Counted from the stretch's first letter, positions 12,331 to 25,560 are shown. The stretch is DNA of 64,000 nt from Bagarius yarrelli (GCA_005784505.1 VCAZ01000008.1:3207763-3271762); one strand, 5' to 3'. Numbers and translations are program-made. The notes: generated from the sequence alone by a model not told the origin.

Positions 12331-13328
12331 TTTATGTTGTTTAGGGGCTATGTGAACATTAAACATTAAATATTTTGGACCAACATATAAACAGTTTTTT
12401 CACCATTATCAAACCCAGAGTTCTCGGTTCACGTTAAGTGTTAGTAAGTTTAGAGAATGTAGAAGTGTAGAGAATGTAGAAGCATTGATAAGACTTTCTG
12501 GTGGCCAATGGAGGCCCAACACTCCACTGAAACTCTTCATAATTGTTTTTCTTCATTCACTTGTCCCTGAACGTAGATTTGGTAAAAACAATTTAGACAC
12601 ACTGAAACTTAAGAGACTGGAGGAAATTGGAGGTATGAGAGAGAGAATGCACTAAACACAGACAGAGATGGAGAGAGATTAACTGGTGCATGCTGACCCT
12701 GCCAGCTGGTAGTTGAAGAAGCTGCATACACACAGACAGACAGACAGACACACACACACACCCACACAAACGCATATCTGGACGTAGCCCCACTGGAGTA
12801 TACAGGCTGTCAGGTTGGCACAGGAACCACAGAGGGGGGAGGGAAATGTAGAGACCTCATTTACCAGCTATGGCACGCGAAACTGCACATCTCTGTATTC
12901 AACCAAAGCACCGTACTATAACAGGCTGAATGGGATAGTTGGGAAGACATTACTGCTTCAGTATTGAACATGGACTAATGAAACAGTCCAACAACCAAAT
13001 GAATTAAAGGTTTAGTCAATAATTGTGTTTGACATCAGTTATTTTAATAAACTGAAATTATTTACACACATTGCATCGGTTTTTCCTCCCAAACAAAACT
13101 GTCATTAACATAATAAGCACTATTCATGTTAGACAATCTGAATGCTTATGGCAATAGATGGGGGGCTTTTGATTTGACATGTGACATGAACCCGCCTCCT
13201 GGAAAAGAAATTATTCTGTTTACAGCCATGCCCACAAATATGGCTTATGGACTCTAAGGAATTAGTGACTGCATTTTAGTCAGCACTAACACCGACCAAC
13301 TTTAATGTTTGTTTTTGAATCATAACCA

Positions 13329-13353
13329 ATATATATATATATATATATATATA

Positions 13354-13402
<49 letters not shown>
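13329..13402. repeat. (AT)n microsatellite
   Basis: More than 70 bp of AT repeats with a single C interruption. Confidence 0.95.
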
Positions 13403-13406
<4 letters not shown>

Positions 13407-13905
13407 TATTATTATAAAAAAAAGAAGAAGGGATTTTAATTAACAATATAAAACTACCTTAATAATTCCTTCAACCTGGGCAGAATTTCACCTATGCAGC
13501 TTCCAGAAAAAATGTTGAAGCATGACTAAGATTTATGTCGTATGTCGGCTCGGGTTTACATTATTATTAAAATGACACTAATGAAAATATATACAGGTCA
13601 TTTTTCTCTATAATTTTGTTTATTTAGAACTTGTGAGAAAAATAACATTAAGCAATATTCACTATCATTAGAATGAATTTCAATGATTTTACTGATAAAA
13701 AAAATTAAGGAACTCAATTTAAGGGGATTCAAGAGAGAATGAATTAGAGTTTCTTTACAATCAAATTATACAATTCTAGAAGAACTGTGACTGATGCAAG
13801 CGAGAAATGGTCTTGCACATTATTTTTATATATACATATATTTCATGTGCAGGTATGCCAACCCTTAGAAAGAGTGAATTTAAAATTTAGCTGTTGCATT
13901 AAATA

Positions 13906-13924
13906 ACCTCTAGAGGGCAGTACC
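13906..13924 (+). promoter_or_regulatory. CTCF-like motif
   Basis: ACCTCTAGAGGGCAGTA resembles the CTCF core (CC…AGRGGGCRS). It is a single motif in an AT-rich desert, with no occupancy evidence. Confidence 0.25.
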
Positions 13925-15325
13925 GACAAAATAAATTAGCAAAAAGCAAGCACAATTATAAAGATCTTGAATTAGAAAGAAAATTGCCTTACATAAACAG
14001 CACACAGCCGTATGATTTTTAATTCAATAAATATATTCAATACTTTTTTTTAAGTTCAGTGTTTATTTGTTTATTTGTGATAGTAATACATTTATCGATA
14101 TTGTGAAGAATTACAATCCTACAGGATGATTAATTCTTACCGTGTCGGAGATTGTGTAGAAAGAAGAAAGTTCCTACAAATAATTATTTATTCCTTCATG
14201 ATTTTCTTCAACATTTGTATGTTTAATTTCTTCAAAAATTCAGAATGCTCAATCCATCATTTATTCGTAATCCGTTATGTGTAATAATGATATTTTAATG
14301 TCAGGAATGCACCTATTCAAGTGATCTATATTTTTATGGTTCAATATTCTATTTGTTATAATAAGCTATTTGCTATGAAGTATTTTTAATAATCAATTAA
14401 GAACATTAAATACCTTAAAGATAAATATAAGGAGTGTAAATATTATAAGACTTAATAAGGTCTTTTAGTCCAAACAAGTTTTATCTTGTTTGGTTGGGCC
14501 TAAAATCTATTTTTCTTTGTGTTTTGCTCCTATTTATAGTAATGCACGAAAAGATACAAAGACCCGAGACATCCAAAATCGCTGAAACTGTTAAGATTGA
14601 TTAGATCACGGTAATGTTTTCTAATGATTATCACAGAAAAGGACTTGATCTTGGGTTTCAGTTAAAGAATGGAATATCACTGCTTCATTGGTGCAGTCTG
14701 GTATTTTTCTAATGTTTGGGTCTCTTTCTATAACCGATACCTAATCCATATTGCCAACTCCAAATGACTTTTCTTGTATCTTTTCTAAAAAAAATACACA
14801 TTTTGCCTGGGGTTATGTTCTTATGTGCAGAACTTTCTATATATGTAAATTTGATTAAAAATGTAGCTTTGAAGCTCAGTACAAATAGTACACAAAATTC
14901 TGTATGAATGTGAATCCAATATGAGTACTGTGACATATTCCAAAGCTTCAGGGAAACAGGATTCCCCGGGAGACATCAAATCCTAAAAAAATATTTGGAA
15001 TAGTGTTATTCTGAGATTACTAAATTAGTCTCTAATCCTTGGCTCTGTGATTGCCCTTGTGCCATGATACTGAAAAAAACATAGTTTCGTTTTATAGTGT
15101 GCTGCCTCTGCTATATCTGGTTGAAATGTCATTAAAAAACTAATTTATTTGACTTGACTTGAGTCTTTATAATGTGGAATATTGTGCAGATATAGAGCAG
15201 GTTTAGGATTTGCAGCACACTTAAGGTTGAATCTCTTCATAAAGGCTTTAATTCCTGCAGGACTTTCGGTAAGGAATCTAAGGAATTCATTTTAGGATAA
15301 TTATTCACAAAAGATAATGGCTGGC

Positions 15326-15360
<35 letters not shown>
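15326..15360. repeat. (ATT)n microsatellite
   Basis: About 11 TTA units. A truncated SINE tail (TTTGGCATTTGGCAGACAGT) follows immediately at 15,371-15,415. Confidence 0.9.
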
Positions 15361-15363
<3 letters not shown>

Positions 15364-15892
15364 TGTACATTTTTGGCATTTGGCAGACAGTGTTATCCAG
15401 GAAGACTTAAAGTTAGCTTTGTTTTTACCTTTATTAAGTGCTGTAACTTAGTCTTATTTGTACACAGCAGCTTGGTAGTCACTGTTTTTCTGGCACGTCT
15501 AAAGCTAAAAGCTGGGGGGTGGGGTTGTTTCCATCGTTTACCCTGTCTGTTTAAAGTTGGCCTGTTCTCCCCATGATTTTATGGGTTTTCTTTGTTTACT
15601 CAGGTTTTCTAAAATCATTGTGTTGTAGGCTGATTGTTCTTAACGTGTGAATTGGTTTGTGGATCTGCGTACTATTGTGTCCTGTAATGGTTTGGCACCT
15701 CATCCACCTCGCCCCCCACTGGGGTACTCGGGTAGATTTCAGGTTAATTTTAGCAAAAAAAAAGTCTTTATATCAAGGCAAGATCTTAAAGGCGTGCTTA
15801 GGCTTATATAACATAATTTTAAAAATCAGATTTTGCTGAATTTCTAATAAACAAAGGAAGCAGGCACATTTGCACTGTTTTCTGATCATCCT

Positions 15893-15903
15893 GTGATATA
15901 GAT

Positions 15904-15965
<62 letters not shown>
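15893..15965. repeat. (GATA)n microsatellite
   Basis: About 17 tandem GATA units preceded by two GATATA units. Confidence 0.95.
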
Positions 15966-16744
15966 CGTACTGTGCAAATGCAGATAAATATGTATGTATG
16001 TATGGCATTACTATCTTTATAATCTTTAAATGACCTTACAGAACATATGTGTCAAAATTGTTAAAACATTTTGGGACACTTTGTAAACCAAAAAAAGGGG
16101 AACCAAACGAATGTCTGGAACTGGTCCACCGGTGTAGGTAAATATAGATAAGTGCAGCATTTCATTAAAAAAAAGTTATATAACTTTAAACTGGACGTTT
16201 GTTATATAGTGCTACGTAAAGAACTTATACATCTGGCACATCTGGAACTAGAGTTAATATTCCTCTTTAAACTTTTGTCCTGCATTTTAAATAGAATAAC
16301 AGCTGCAGATTTTAGAGCAATCGGGCCTCCCCATTTAGAGCGACATCAGCAAAGGAAAAAAAGAAAACAACGAAAACAAAAGGGAAGCCCATCAGAATGG
16401 GTGCAACAGCTGTTCACAACTTTCAGACTAAAAAGAATCCCACTTTCTGTTCGGAATTATACATAACAACGGAGAAAAAGAGCGTGAAAGGGAGATTTAT
16501 CTTCTCTCTTTTCTTTCTCACTTTGTTTCATTTTGCCATTTTAGGGTAAATGTTAAATTACAGTCTAAATTTAAACCTCTCGGAATAAATGTAGCTAAAG
16601 GAATAACATAAAATGACAAGCATAAAAAAAACTATAACCAAATCTTTAGACACGAACGGTTTAATTTAGCAGTCAATACGGTGATTTTATGTAATCGACA
16701 AACCAATTAATCGCCATTGTAATTCCTACTTTGAACACCGAGTG

Positions 16745-16746
<2 letters not shown>

Positions 16747-16799
<53 letters not shown>

Positions 16800-16814
16800 C
16801 TCTCTCTCTCTCTA
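16747..16814. repeat. (CT)n microsatellite
   Basis: About 68 bp of CT repeats with one CG interruption. Confidence 0.95.
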
Positions 16815-17199
16815 AAGAGATAAAGGCTATAGAAGATCATTTGCCCTCATCTTCATTTTCATCTGCCATGAAATGACTGCTGCTGCACTGGAGATAAAAT
16901 GAGTAACAGATTCATAAATTGTTTAAATAAATGATACAGCTGAAAGTATACAAAAGAAATTTTGTCTATTCAAGAATTATTGCAAGTAAAGGATAATATT
17001 GATGCCAATGGCACCCATAAGTTTTCTATACATAGAAATATATATTTGTTAAATATATATATATATAATCCAGCTGTGCTTATATGTGATCATCAGCATT
17101 AGAGAAGGCACATCGAAATGTCTTCGACATCGACAATGGAAGAGCATATTAAACATTTTAATTAAAAAAAAAAAGATTTCTATGTATGGAAACTTATAA

Positions 17200-17360
17200 C
17201 ATTTACAGCATTTGGCAGACGCCCTTATCCAGGGTGACTTACATTTATTTTAGATACAACTGAGCAGTTGGGGGTTAAGGGCCTTGCTCAGGCGCCCAAC
17301 ATTGGTGGAGCTGGGAATCAAACCCACAATCTTCGAGTTGGACCATGAGCTACCACTTCC
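17200..17360 (-). repeat. tRNA-derived SINE, near complete
   Basis: On the plus strand it begins ATTTACAGCATTTGGCAGAC (the tail), passes through the body (GGGGGTTAAGGGCCTTGCTC) and ends with the head (ATGAGCTACCACTT). It is one of the better-preserved copies in the window. Confidence 0.8.
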
Positions 17361-17509
17361 CCACATAAGACACCCTATAGCATGGCAGTAAAGAATATAA
17401 CTAAAAATACATATTACATGAAGGATCAGCATTTTAGCTGTTATTTAGATGTGTTAGATATTTTAAAACATGGCAGCTTTGGTGGCAGACAACCCCATTT
17501 AAGTTGGAA

Positions 17510-17790
17510 AATTACAAAAAAAACTTTGTGGACACCCTACCAGCAAAACCACTTAAGTGCGACTTTCTCAAACTTAAAAATCATAAAGTTGTCTAGAATG
17601 TCTATGTATGTTGTAGTATTACACTCTATCACTGGAATTTAGAGACCCAACTACTTTTCCAGCATGACACTGCCCCTGTGCACAAAGCCCTTAAGTTGTA
17701 TGAAAACATGGTGTGTTCTGGTTGGTGTAGAGGAACTTTAGGGTCCTGACCTCAACTACACTGAACACAGTAACAGCATGCTATGTTGTT
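17510..17790 (-). mobile_element. Partial copy of the CACTATATGG-family DNA transposon
   Basis: TGTGGACACCCTACCAGC near 17,530 and the blocks CATGACACTGCCCCTGTGCA and GGGTCCTGACCTCAACTACA correspond, in reverse orientation, to the internal segments of the element at 35,351-35,767. The ends are eroded. Confidence 0.5.
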
Positions 17791-17940
17791 GTTGTTTTTT
17801 TTACCTCATGCACAGATTTTATTTCATTAAATTTTACCATGATTTTTATGTTTATGATTACATTTGATAAAGTTGTTTGTCTATTTTTTAAACCTTAATT
17901 TAGAAGACTAAAACGCTGCTCATACCATTTACAACTACAC

Positions 17941-18107
17941 TTTTGGCATTTGGCATACACCCTTTTATCCATTTATCCAACTGAATAGTTGAGGGTTATA
18001 GAACCGTGCTCAAATGCCCAGCAGTGGTAGTTTGGTGGTACTGGCTATTAAACCCACAATTTTCAGATCAAGAGTTCAACACATTAAAATCGAGCTACCA
18101 CTTTCTG
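17941..18107 (-). repeat. tRNA-derived SINE, old copy
   Basis: Tail (TTTTGGCATTTGGCATACAC), body (GTTGAGGGTTATAGAACCGT) and head remnant (GAGCTACCACTTTC) are in the usual order but heavily mutated. Confidence 0.65.
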
Positions 18108-18900
18108 CATTAATCAAATGTCAAATATTTCACAATCTTACACTCCTCAGTGACAATTACTCAGACAAAGAAAAGGTGTAGAAGTAGCGAGGACTATACT
18201 GACCCTGTATTTTCCCTGCCTTTTTATTTGAACTTTCAGGTTTGCCATAAAGGGTGGAGCGAGTGGCTGGTGTTACTTAATAATGACTGTAAGTGAGAAA
18301 GCACCCTTCAAAAAGGATTAGCTGGACATTTATGGAGAAGGATCTACATCCGTAGTACAAGAGGTAGGAACTTATGGTTGACGAATTCTTATTTGAATCC
18401 TTCAGATGTTTTTGGAAACTTTTTTTTAGCAAAGTTACTGTAAATTGTGCAAATAAAGTTGTATGTACATTTTTAAAAGGAGGTTAAAATGTAAAATGGT
18501 GTAAGTGAAAGTATAGTAATAATAATTTCCACTACACAATGCAACAGCAGATCAACAGACTATAGGATTTCTCTACTCTGGGCTACATTGGCAGCAAAAA
18601 GATGTGCAACAAATGTACAAATAGATATTTGATATATCTGGTTTATGTATTAGGATTGTATTAAATATAGAAAACAAGCTGTAAATAAACCACTTAAGTG
18701 AAAACACAGTTTTACATTAGTACACCGCATTATGTGGCTAGAAATGTTTAATCACAGAGTACACTACTTGTTGATTAGATAAGAGTTTGCAGTAAAAGAA
18801 CTTTGTGTCCATTTCACCTTGTTAGTAATAACATATTTTTATGTTTAAGTCGTCTGTGTCATTCTGTGTTTTACATTTTGTCTGGCACTGATTAAAACAA

Positions 18901-19022
18901 AATTTTCTCTATAGGATGAAGTATGCTTTTGAGACAAAAATGCAAAGCAATAGAACCTGCTCTAATGGCTGTGGAAACCATTTAATGACCAGCAGATCTG
19001 GATAGACTTGCAGGAAAGAATC
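18901..19022 (+). promoter_or_regulatory. chrm1: chrm1 5' UTR with likely acceptor of a non-coding exon
   Basis: TTTTCTCTATAG|GATGAAG at 18,913-18,914 is a good splice acceptor about 110 bp before the chosen ATG. It is consistent with a spliced 5' UTR, the usual arrangement for muscarinic receptor genes. The upstream exon was not located. An ATG at 18,917 has only a short ORF. Confidence 0.35.
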
Positions 19023-20597
19023 ATGATAAACGTTACGACAGCCTCTGTAACTCTGTCCTTTTTATCCAATGTAACGGCAGCACCATTTGGGGGTCATGTC
19101 ATTACCTGGAAAATGGCTATGGTCGCACTAATTACAGTTCCACTGTCAGTTATCACCATTATTGGCAACATCCTGGTTATTGTTGCCTTTCAAGTCAACC
19201 CTCTCCTCAGGACTGTCAGTAACTACTTCCTGTTGAGCTTGGCTGTGGCTGACCTTATCCTGGGTACCATCTCGATGAACCTCTATACCACTTACATCCT
19301 GATAGGACGCTGGACACTAGGCAATCTGGCTTGTGATGTGTGGCTGGCTGTGGATTACGTAGCAAGCAATGCCTCTGTTATGAACCTGCTCGCCATTAGC
19401 TTTGACCGTTACCTATCTGTCACACGACCTTTGACCTATCGGGTCAGCCGCACAACCAAAAGGGCAGCACTGATGATCGGGCTGGCCTGGGGTATCTCTT
19501 TTCTGCTTTGGGCACCAGCCATTTTATTCTGGCAATATATAGTAGGTGAAAGGACAGTGACTGAGGATCAGTGTTCAGTCCAGTTCCTTTCAGAACCTGT
19601 GATCACATTTGGAACAGCCATTGCAGCTTTCTACCTGCCTGTTAGCGTTATGGTAGGTCTGTACTGGCGGGTGTATCAAGAAACAGAAAGAAGATCTCGG
19701 CAACTGGTGGAGTTAATAGCATACCGTGAAGGTGATTCAAACAAGTCATCACAGGTGAGTTATAAATGTCCATATTCAGTTCTATATTTGATTTTGGAGT
19801 TTGACTAAAGATTTTGGATTATTAGTTCAACCAAAAACAACTTTTGCAGAAGTTTATACCAACTTATAAAATTGAATATATATATTGTTTGTTATTATCA
19901 GTCCCAATCCAGTAGCAGCTATGTAAGCGATGTTGAAGAAGCCCGGCTTCAGAGGCAGCCAGAGACGAGCAATAGAATCCTGTGTCCCTCTTTTACTCAG
20001 TGCACAGCAGCATGGTGGACAAAGAGTCGGATATGTTACTCTGGAGCTTCATCACACACTGCAAATACACATACACACACTGGCATAGACTGCTTTCTCA
20101 GCAGTGATGACAGGCAGAAAAATGCCACCTATATTCCCCTTGCTCAGGTCAATAAGAGGGTGGACTCACTGAGTGATTCTAATTTTGACTCTGTTGATAT
20201 CCAAGCAGCAACTCAGTCTCTCAGACAATCTTCGACTGTAAATACAGGAGAATCACTTCTTTCACAGTCAGTGGCCCAGAAAAGCAACAAGCTACGCAGC
20301 TGGTCGCTGATCAGAGAAAAGAAAGCAGCACGGATCTTGTGTGCCATTCTACTGGCCTTCATTGTGACGTGGATGCCCTACAACATCATGGTGCTGGTGT
20401 CCACATTCTGTGAGCAATGTGTTCCTGAGGGGCTGTGGCAGTTGGGGTATTGGCTTTGCTACGTCAACAGCACAGTAAACCCGGTTTGCTACGCTTTCTG
20501 CAACAAGCATTTTCAAGTCACCTTTAAAGCGCTGTTACTTTGCAGGTGGAGACAACAGAGGAAAGGAAAAAGATGGATCTTTTCACAGGACAGCTAA
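19023..20597 (+). CDS. chrm1: Muscarinic acetylcholine receptor M1 (two coding exons)
   Basis: Coding exons are 19,023-19,754 and 19,902-20,597, giving 475 residues. It is a Gq-coupled plasma-membrane receptor for acetylcholine. Visible features are N-glycosylation sites (NVT, NVT) in the N-terminus, TM1-TM5 in exon 1, the TM2 LAVAD segment, DRY in SFDRYLSVTRPL at the end of TM3, and WAPAILFWQY in TM4. The third loop is long and split by the intron. TM6 follows (EKKAARILCAILLAFIVTW), and TM7 has the NPVCY version of NPxxY. RAALMIGLAW and VGERTV fit M1 better than M3 or M5 (RAGVMIGLAW, VGKRTV), as I recall those sequences. The start is the ATG at 19,023; the frame is open upstream only to a TTG. 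Donor ACAG|GTGAGT and acceptor TTATCAG|TCCC keep frame, and read-through meets a stop at 19,806. Whether it is the a or b copy cannot be told here. Confidence 0.93.
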
Positions 20598-21265
20598 TCG
20601 ACTAACTGGAGAATTTACAGTAAATGTTATATTTTACATTTACAGTTTATCAGCACTGTGAAATTAATTTTTTCACATATCCCAGTTTAGATAGCAGAGC
20701 ACAGGGTCAGCGGATGTGCCCATGATGCGGCCATGCAGTGTAATTAAACATTTACAATTAGACCAAACATTATTTGGTATGCATCATGCTCTTTAATGTC
20801 ATAAGGAAAAATAATGGACATTTACCCGTTTACCTGACAGATTCCATATAAAGACCTAACGCCATATAAATGTTGATTATGTTGATGATAATGGACCAGT
20901 GTCCAAGGTGTGTCAAGGTCCAGTTAAGAGTAAGCTAAAAAAAAAAAAAAAGAGAGAAAAAGCTGTATATATTCTGAATAATGAACTAATAGCTTTTCAT
21001 ATGGAATGCTTTTGTTTAGCAGTTAAAGTTCATTAGAACTATAAGATAAGGAATGTTTAATAAAGAATGACATGAGAGAAATCACAAAAAGAAAAATATC
21101 AGTAATTAAATATCACCAGTCTTCATTACTCTTTGTTTTTGTTATTTTGGTATTAACACTTCATGTTATTTTGTGTATACTGTCAAAACTTCAAGGTTCA
21201 AATACAATCGTAGAGCCATTTGTAAAAGAAATAAAACTCAAGCATGTGTTACATGTATGTTTATT
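20598..21265 (+). terminator. chrm1: chrm1 3' UTR and poly(A) signals, facing the dpf2 poly(A) signal
   Basis: Plus-strand AATAAA hexamers lie at 21,059-21,064 and 21,230-21,235, the second followed by a GT-rich stretch. On the minus strand, AATAAA at 21,260-21,265 (TTTATT on plus) fits the end of dpf2, about 630 bases past its stop. The two genes therefore end tail to tail, within tens of bases of each other. Confidence 0.5.
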
Positions 21266-21894
21266 GAAGAAAGGGCAATATAAAAGGGTCATCAGACAGC
21301 ATCAGACAGTAAATACCAAATACTAACAGACACAAAACTCCACAGTTCATCAAATACTCAAATGAATAAAGGAAAATGTCTTTGAGAATGTGGACCTTGG
21401 CACCATAGATTTTTGCAAAGAAAAAGAAATTAACATCAATTAAAGTTTACTTCTAATACATATAGATATTAAAATACACTGTAATCTTGTCAGAATAAGG
21501 CCATGTGATTTTTTTTTCTGACATGCACTGTAAACAAGCAAGGAAATAAAAAAAAAAAAGAACCAAGCTGTTCATAACCGTTAGTGAGGGAATGTTCATG
21601 AAAACAATCACTTTTTTTACTTAATCATTTAAATCAAATCATTTAAACCACTAAACGTATCTAGTAATGTGTCAGACACTAATGCTGCAACCATGGTATG
21701 AATGTCTCTGAACATATGCTGCCAAATATAGACTTATTCCTGCTCTACTCTCTCTGCTCCTCGAATAACCATGCTGTGAGAACATTAAAGTCTATATCAT
21801 GTAGTGTAACAGGGATCTTTAGTGGGTGTGTATGAACCAGGTCAAAGGGAGTGTGTGATCATGTGTTATTTCATGAGCCAGCCTATTGACAGGA

Positions 21895-24800
21895 TTACTC
21901 TACTGTAGGATTCTGGCTTTGGTAGATGGAAGCCTTATCCTTCAGAAGATCCAGACACAAACGACAACTCCAACTCCCTGTGTGTGTAAAACATAAACCA
22001 TGTTAAATGTTAAAGACAATGTAATTGCAGCGTTGACTGTAAAATAAACTACCACTAATCATGACATTATTAGAAGAAAAACAAGGGCTCAGGTGAGAAA
22101 TGTGTGACTTCTTAAAATGTAACATATATTGATGCAATGTATATGTTTGACTACACAGGAAGCGCGTTTTGCTTGTTTTTATTTTATGAATATATGCATT
22201 AATTATCTTTACATAGAAAAGTACATATAACAAGCATGTGAAATACTGATCTTAAAAACAAAAGAACAAGCAAGGCAAAAAATGCTAAAAAAGATAGACA
22301 TGCAAACAAGCAAAAAGAAAATTTCTGATGATTTTTATTCTATATTAATGGAAAAAATGTTACACACATTAATTGGACAGTTAGTGACACCAAGTGGCTT
22401 AAAGATATTTTTGTAAAGTATCTTTATTGTATTTTTGGCTGGTAAAATGTTTCAATAATAATAATATATATTAAAAAATAGCATTATTGCCATAATTACT
22501 TTTATAATTATATTTAGCCCACTGTGCTGTTTTTATTCGATATTGTACTGCTCTTTATTATATTAAGTGTAAAAATTACTTGCACTTAAAATTAAACTGA
22601 CAAACACTGTGATACACCTGTGTAATGTCTATCATTTACAATAAGACATAGCCTGAAATGATTTGAAAGACATGATTTACCTTCTGGTGGGTCGGACATA
22701 GGAGGAGTGAGGCAGTACATATGGTATCCTCTGTCACAGTCATCACAGAACAGAAGCTGGTCCTAGATAATTAGAAGATGCTACAGTCAGCTAGGCACTT
22801 ACGAAAATTAGATCTACTGCATCGCATTAACTTATAAATAATTGTGTGTGAAGAGAACACTGAACTTACATCATTCTCAGATGTGCCACAAACATTGCAG
22901 CACTTGCATTCAATGCATTGCCAGCGATATGTTTTTACTGCTGCCATCATCACAGCTGTAAATTGCAGGCAAGAAGGGTGGCCTGAAAAAGGAAGGAGAA
23001 AAAATAAAAATACTGCCAACATGATTACCTACTACAACACTTATCTAATAACCCAAAAATTAAATGACTACAAGGTTGTTTCTATTGCCATACCTGAGCG
23101 TCCGCAGTCGGAGCAGGACACAAGCTCCTCAGACTGGCCTGTCTTCTGGTTCATGCTTGAGTCACCCAGGCAGAAATCACAGTAATCATTTGGTGGTGCC
23201 AAGCCATTTGGACCTTTCTTAGGGGCTATGGAAAAAGGGCACCTCGGTTACAAACGTTACAACCTTCTGGTGTTTCCTATCCTAACAAATTTTCCAAACC
23301 CCAACCTAGTTTCATTGTTTACATCTACTTTGTGTTCTCAGGTCTAAAAACACCCATCAGTAATTCCTGAATAATTCCTGTGTGTTCAAAGCTCCTGGAT
23401 CTGCTTATATTTAATATACTTTACTTGACTACTAACTAAAACTAAAAAAAAGAAAGTACTAAAAAATCACAACATGAAGTTTAAAACTCACTCTTGGTTT
23501 CCTCTTGGGGTGCGGGAGTGAGGATCTCAGCTTCTTCTTTTTCCTCTCCCTCTTCTTCAGCCAGGTGAGAGTGAGTATAGTGGTAACTCAGGCCTGGTCT
23601 ATTCTTATAACGTTTTCCACAGACTAGACAAAAGGTACATTGTTTAAAATTAATATGGATTAGCATGCACAAATGTATACAGCACACCAGAGGAAAGCAA
23701 CTTACTATCACAGGCATATGGTTTATCACGGTCTTCTAAAGCTGCAGCAGCTGCCTCCGTTTTTTTCTTCCCATTTCCAACCCCACGACCCTAACAGACA
23801 AAGAACATCAGCTTATTGTGGTTTCTGCATCAGCAAATCGTAATTAGACTCCAGTGTGTAAGGCATCAAGCTACCTTAGACTTTCCTTTCCGTCTTTTGG
23901 GGGTCTCCTCTTCAAAATCATCATCGTCCAAGTCATCAAGATAGTCCTCTGGTTCTAGGATTCTCTGAGAAAACAAGTAAAAATAAAAGATCTTAGCAAT
24001 ACACGTCTGTTTAAGGACATTTTCACACTTGGCTTGATTGCTTTGAGGTCACACCTAAGCATGATATTAAGCAGGTTTGTGTAAAAGCAATATTAAACTG
24101 ATATTATCGTATAACTATTTTTATAGTTTTATTTCTATTTTTCTAGTACATGTTTTTGCCACGTGAGCAACATTTATATATATATAAATTTGGTACAGTC
24201 ATTGCAAAATCAATTCCAAAAATAAAAATATGAAAGAAACATGACAAGTGAAACTTTCTGGTCCAATGCATCACTGACATATATATTAAGCACAAAGGAA
24301 GCAGTGCCCTGAACTTAGCATTGGCTGTAGATTTCACATAAAGGACAAACCTTTCTCACTCGTGTGGATCCACTGTGGCTACTGGCCCCGGCAGTGCCTG
24401 TAATGTCTGCCAGACTCTGATCTTCCTCCGGGCCTCGGAGCTCTGGAGCGGCTCTCTTATCTATGGGTTCTCCTTTTAGCAAAGCCTCCAGGCTGCTTCC
24501 ATCCAAATGCCCCAACCCGTCTTTTTTCAATCCTAATTCAATGTCGGCTTTAGGAGAAAAGATATGAGTTATTGAAAACTTAATATATATATATTTTAAA
24601 TAAGTTTAAAGTTGCTAAAATTGATTACCTGCTTTAAGTGGGGGGAAGACTAAAGCAGGGTCCTCTGGTGGATGTGGCCTTCTTTTCTTTCTCCAGCGGC
24701 GGGCAGGGTACGTGTATAGCTGCCCTGGTGCTACGCCTGGTCAAGAACAAAGAACATTCTAAATAAAAAATGACTACCACTGAAACAGTGGGACATGTGA

Positions 24801-25519
24801 ATAAATAAAATCATCGCAAACCTGCACTCCGGTGCCTTTTCTCCATCCAGATGTAACAGTTGCTCTGAGCCACTCCAGTCTGAGAGTCCAGAAAAGGCAT
24901 GAGGATGCTTCTTTCTGCACACAGCCGGGCGTTGTAGCTGTGGCACTGCTCCATGGCATCTTTATAATACTGTTCTCCCATCCTAAAAAAAACCAAAATG
25001 TTTAAATAGAAAAAGAAAGATAGAAAAAAAGAACATGAATTATCGTCCATCTGTTTTGGTAAGTCTCAGTTCGGCGCTATTTAAGTGACTTGTTTGATTT
25101 AACATACCACTAACACACACAATAGCTACAGCTAGGCATGCTATTCTCAAAAAGAGCTTAACACCAACATATGCAAAACTTCATACTGCGAGTAAGAAAA
25201 ATCTGCTTCAATTGGTTTGTAAAACATAAGAACTAAAAAAAATCGATGTGCAGTAACAATAATAAGTAACTATATCGCTAATACACTAATATGTTTTCTT
25301 GGAAAACAATGAATGGAAACGGTAAGCAAGCCACTGCCTAAATCAGTAAAACGACTTAACTCGATGGTCTTCTAGTTGCAAACAAATACGTTCTGATTAT
25401 TTAAAAGTAAACCTGCTCAATTATGACAAATAAATAATTGTTAAACAGTCGTTTTAATGTTGGGGGGAAATCGGAAAATCAACTCACACTTTAACAACAT
25501 TCTCAACGGCCGCCGCCAT
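21895..25519 (-). CDS. dpf2: Zinc finger protein ubi-d4 / BAF45d (double PHD finger 2)
   Basis: Eleven coding exons on the minus strand: 25,488-25,519; 24,822-24,982; 24,629-24,736; 24,351-24,547; 23,875-23,964; 23,706-23,790; 23,492-23,623; 23,094-23,225; 22,870-22,982; 22,681-22,762; 21,895-21,977. They total 1,215 nt and 404 residues with all phases consistent. The protein is a nuclear subunit of the BAF (SWI/SNF) remodelling complex that reads acylated and unmodified histone H3 tails. The N-terminal Requiem domain covers about residues 13-85 (GEQYYKDAMEQC, SQTGVAQSNCYIWMEKRHR). An acidic, Lys/Arg-rich linker follows. A C2H2 finger spans about 223-244 ([20 protein letters not shown]), and tandem PHD fingers span about 277-392 with all Cys/His ligands visible (YCDFC, CSDC, HPSC, CIEC, CCNVC, FCDDC, YHMYC, CRLC). 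Start ATGGCGGCGG is embedded in a YY1-like motif. Human DPF2, as I recall, is 391 aa with a longer splice form. dpf2 rather than dpf1 or dpf3 rests on my recall of the human N-terminus. Confidence 0.95.
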
Positions 25520-25560
25520 TTTTTGATGTAGTGGTCGTAATGTGCAGTACGCATGCGCAT
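25511..25560 (-). promoter_or_regulatory. dpf2: dpf2 core promoter/5' UTR with YY1-like and NRF1-like sites
   Basis: On the minus strand AAAAATGGCGGC (25,511-25,522) overlaps the dpf2 start codon and matches the YY1 consensus seen at many housekeeping gene starts. ACGCATGCGCA (25,549-25,559) matches the NRF1 palindrome. Both are typical of TATA-less CpG promoters. Confidence 0.55.

Noticed and set aside
16152..16466. 104-codon plus-strand ORF with a Lys/Arg-rich stretch (HQQRKKRKQRKQ)
   Set aside because: No Kozak, splice sites or homology recognised; low-complexity basic run in AT-rich DNA.
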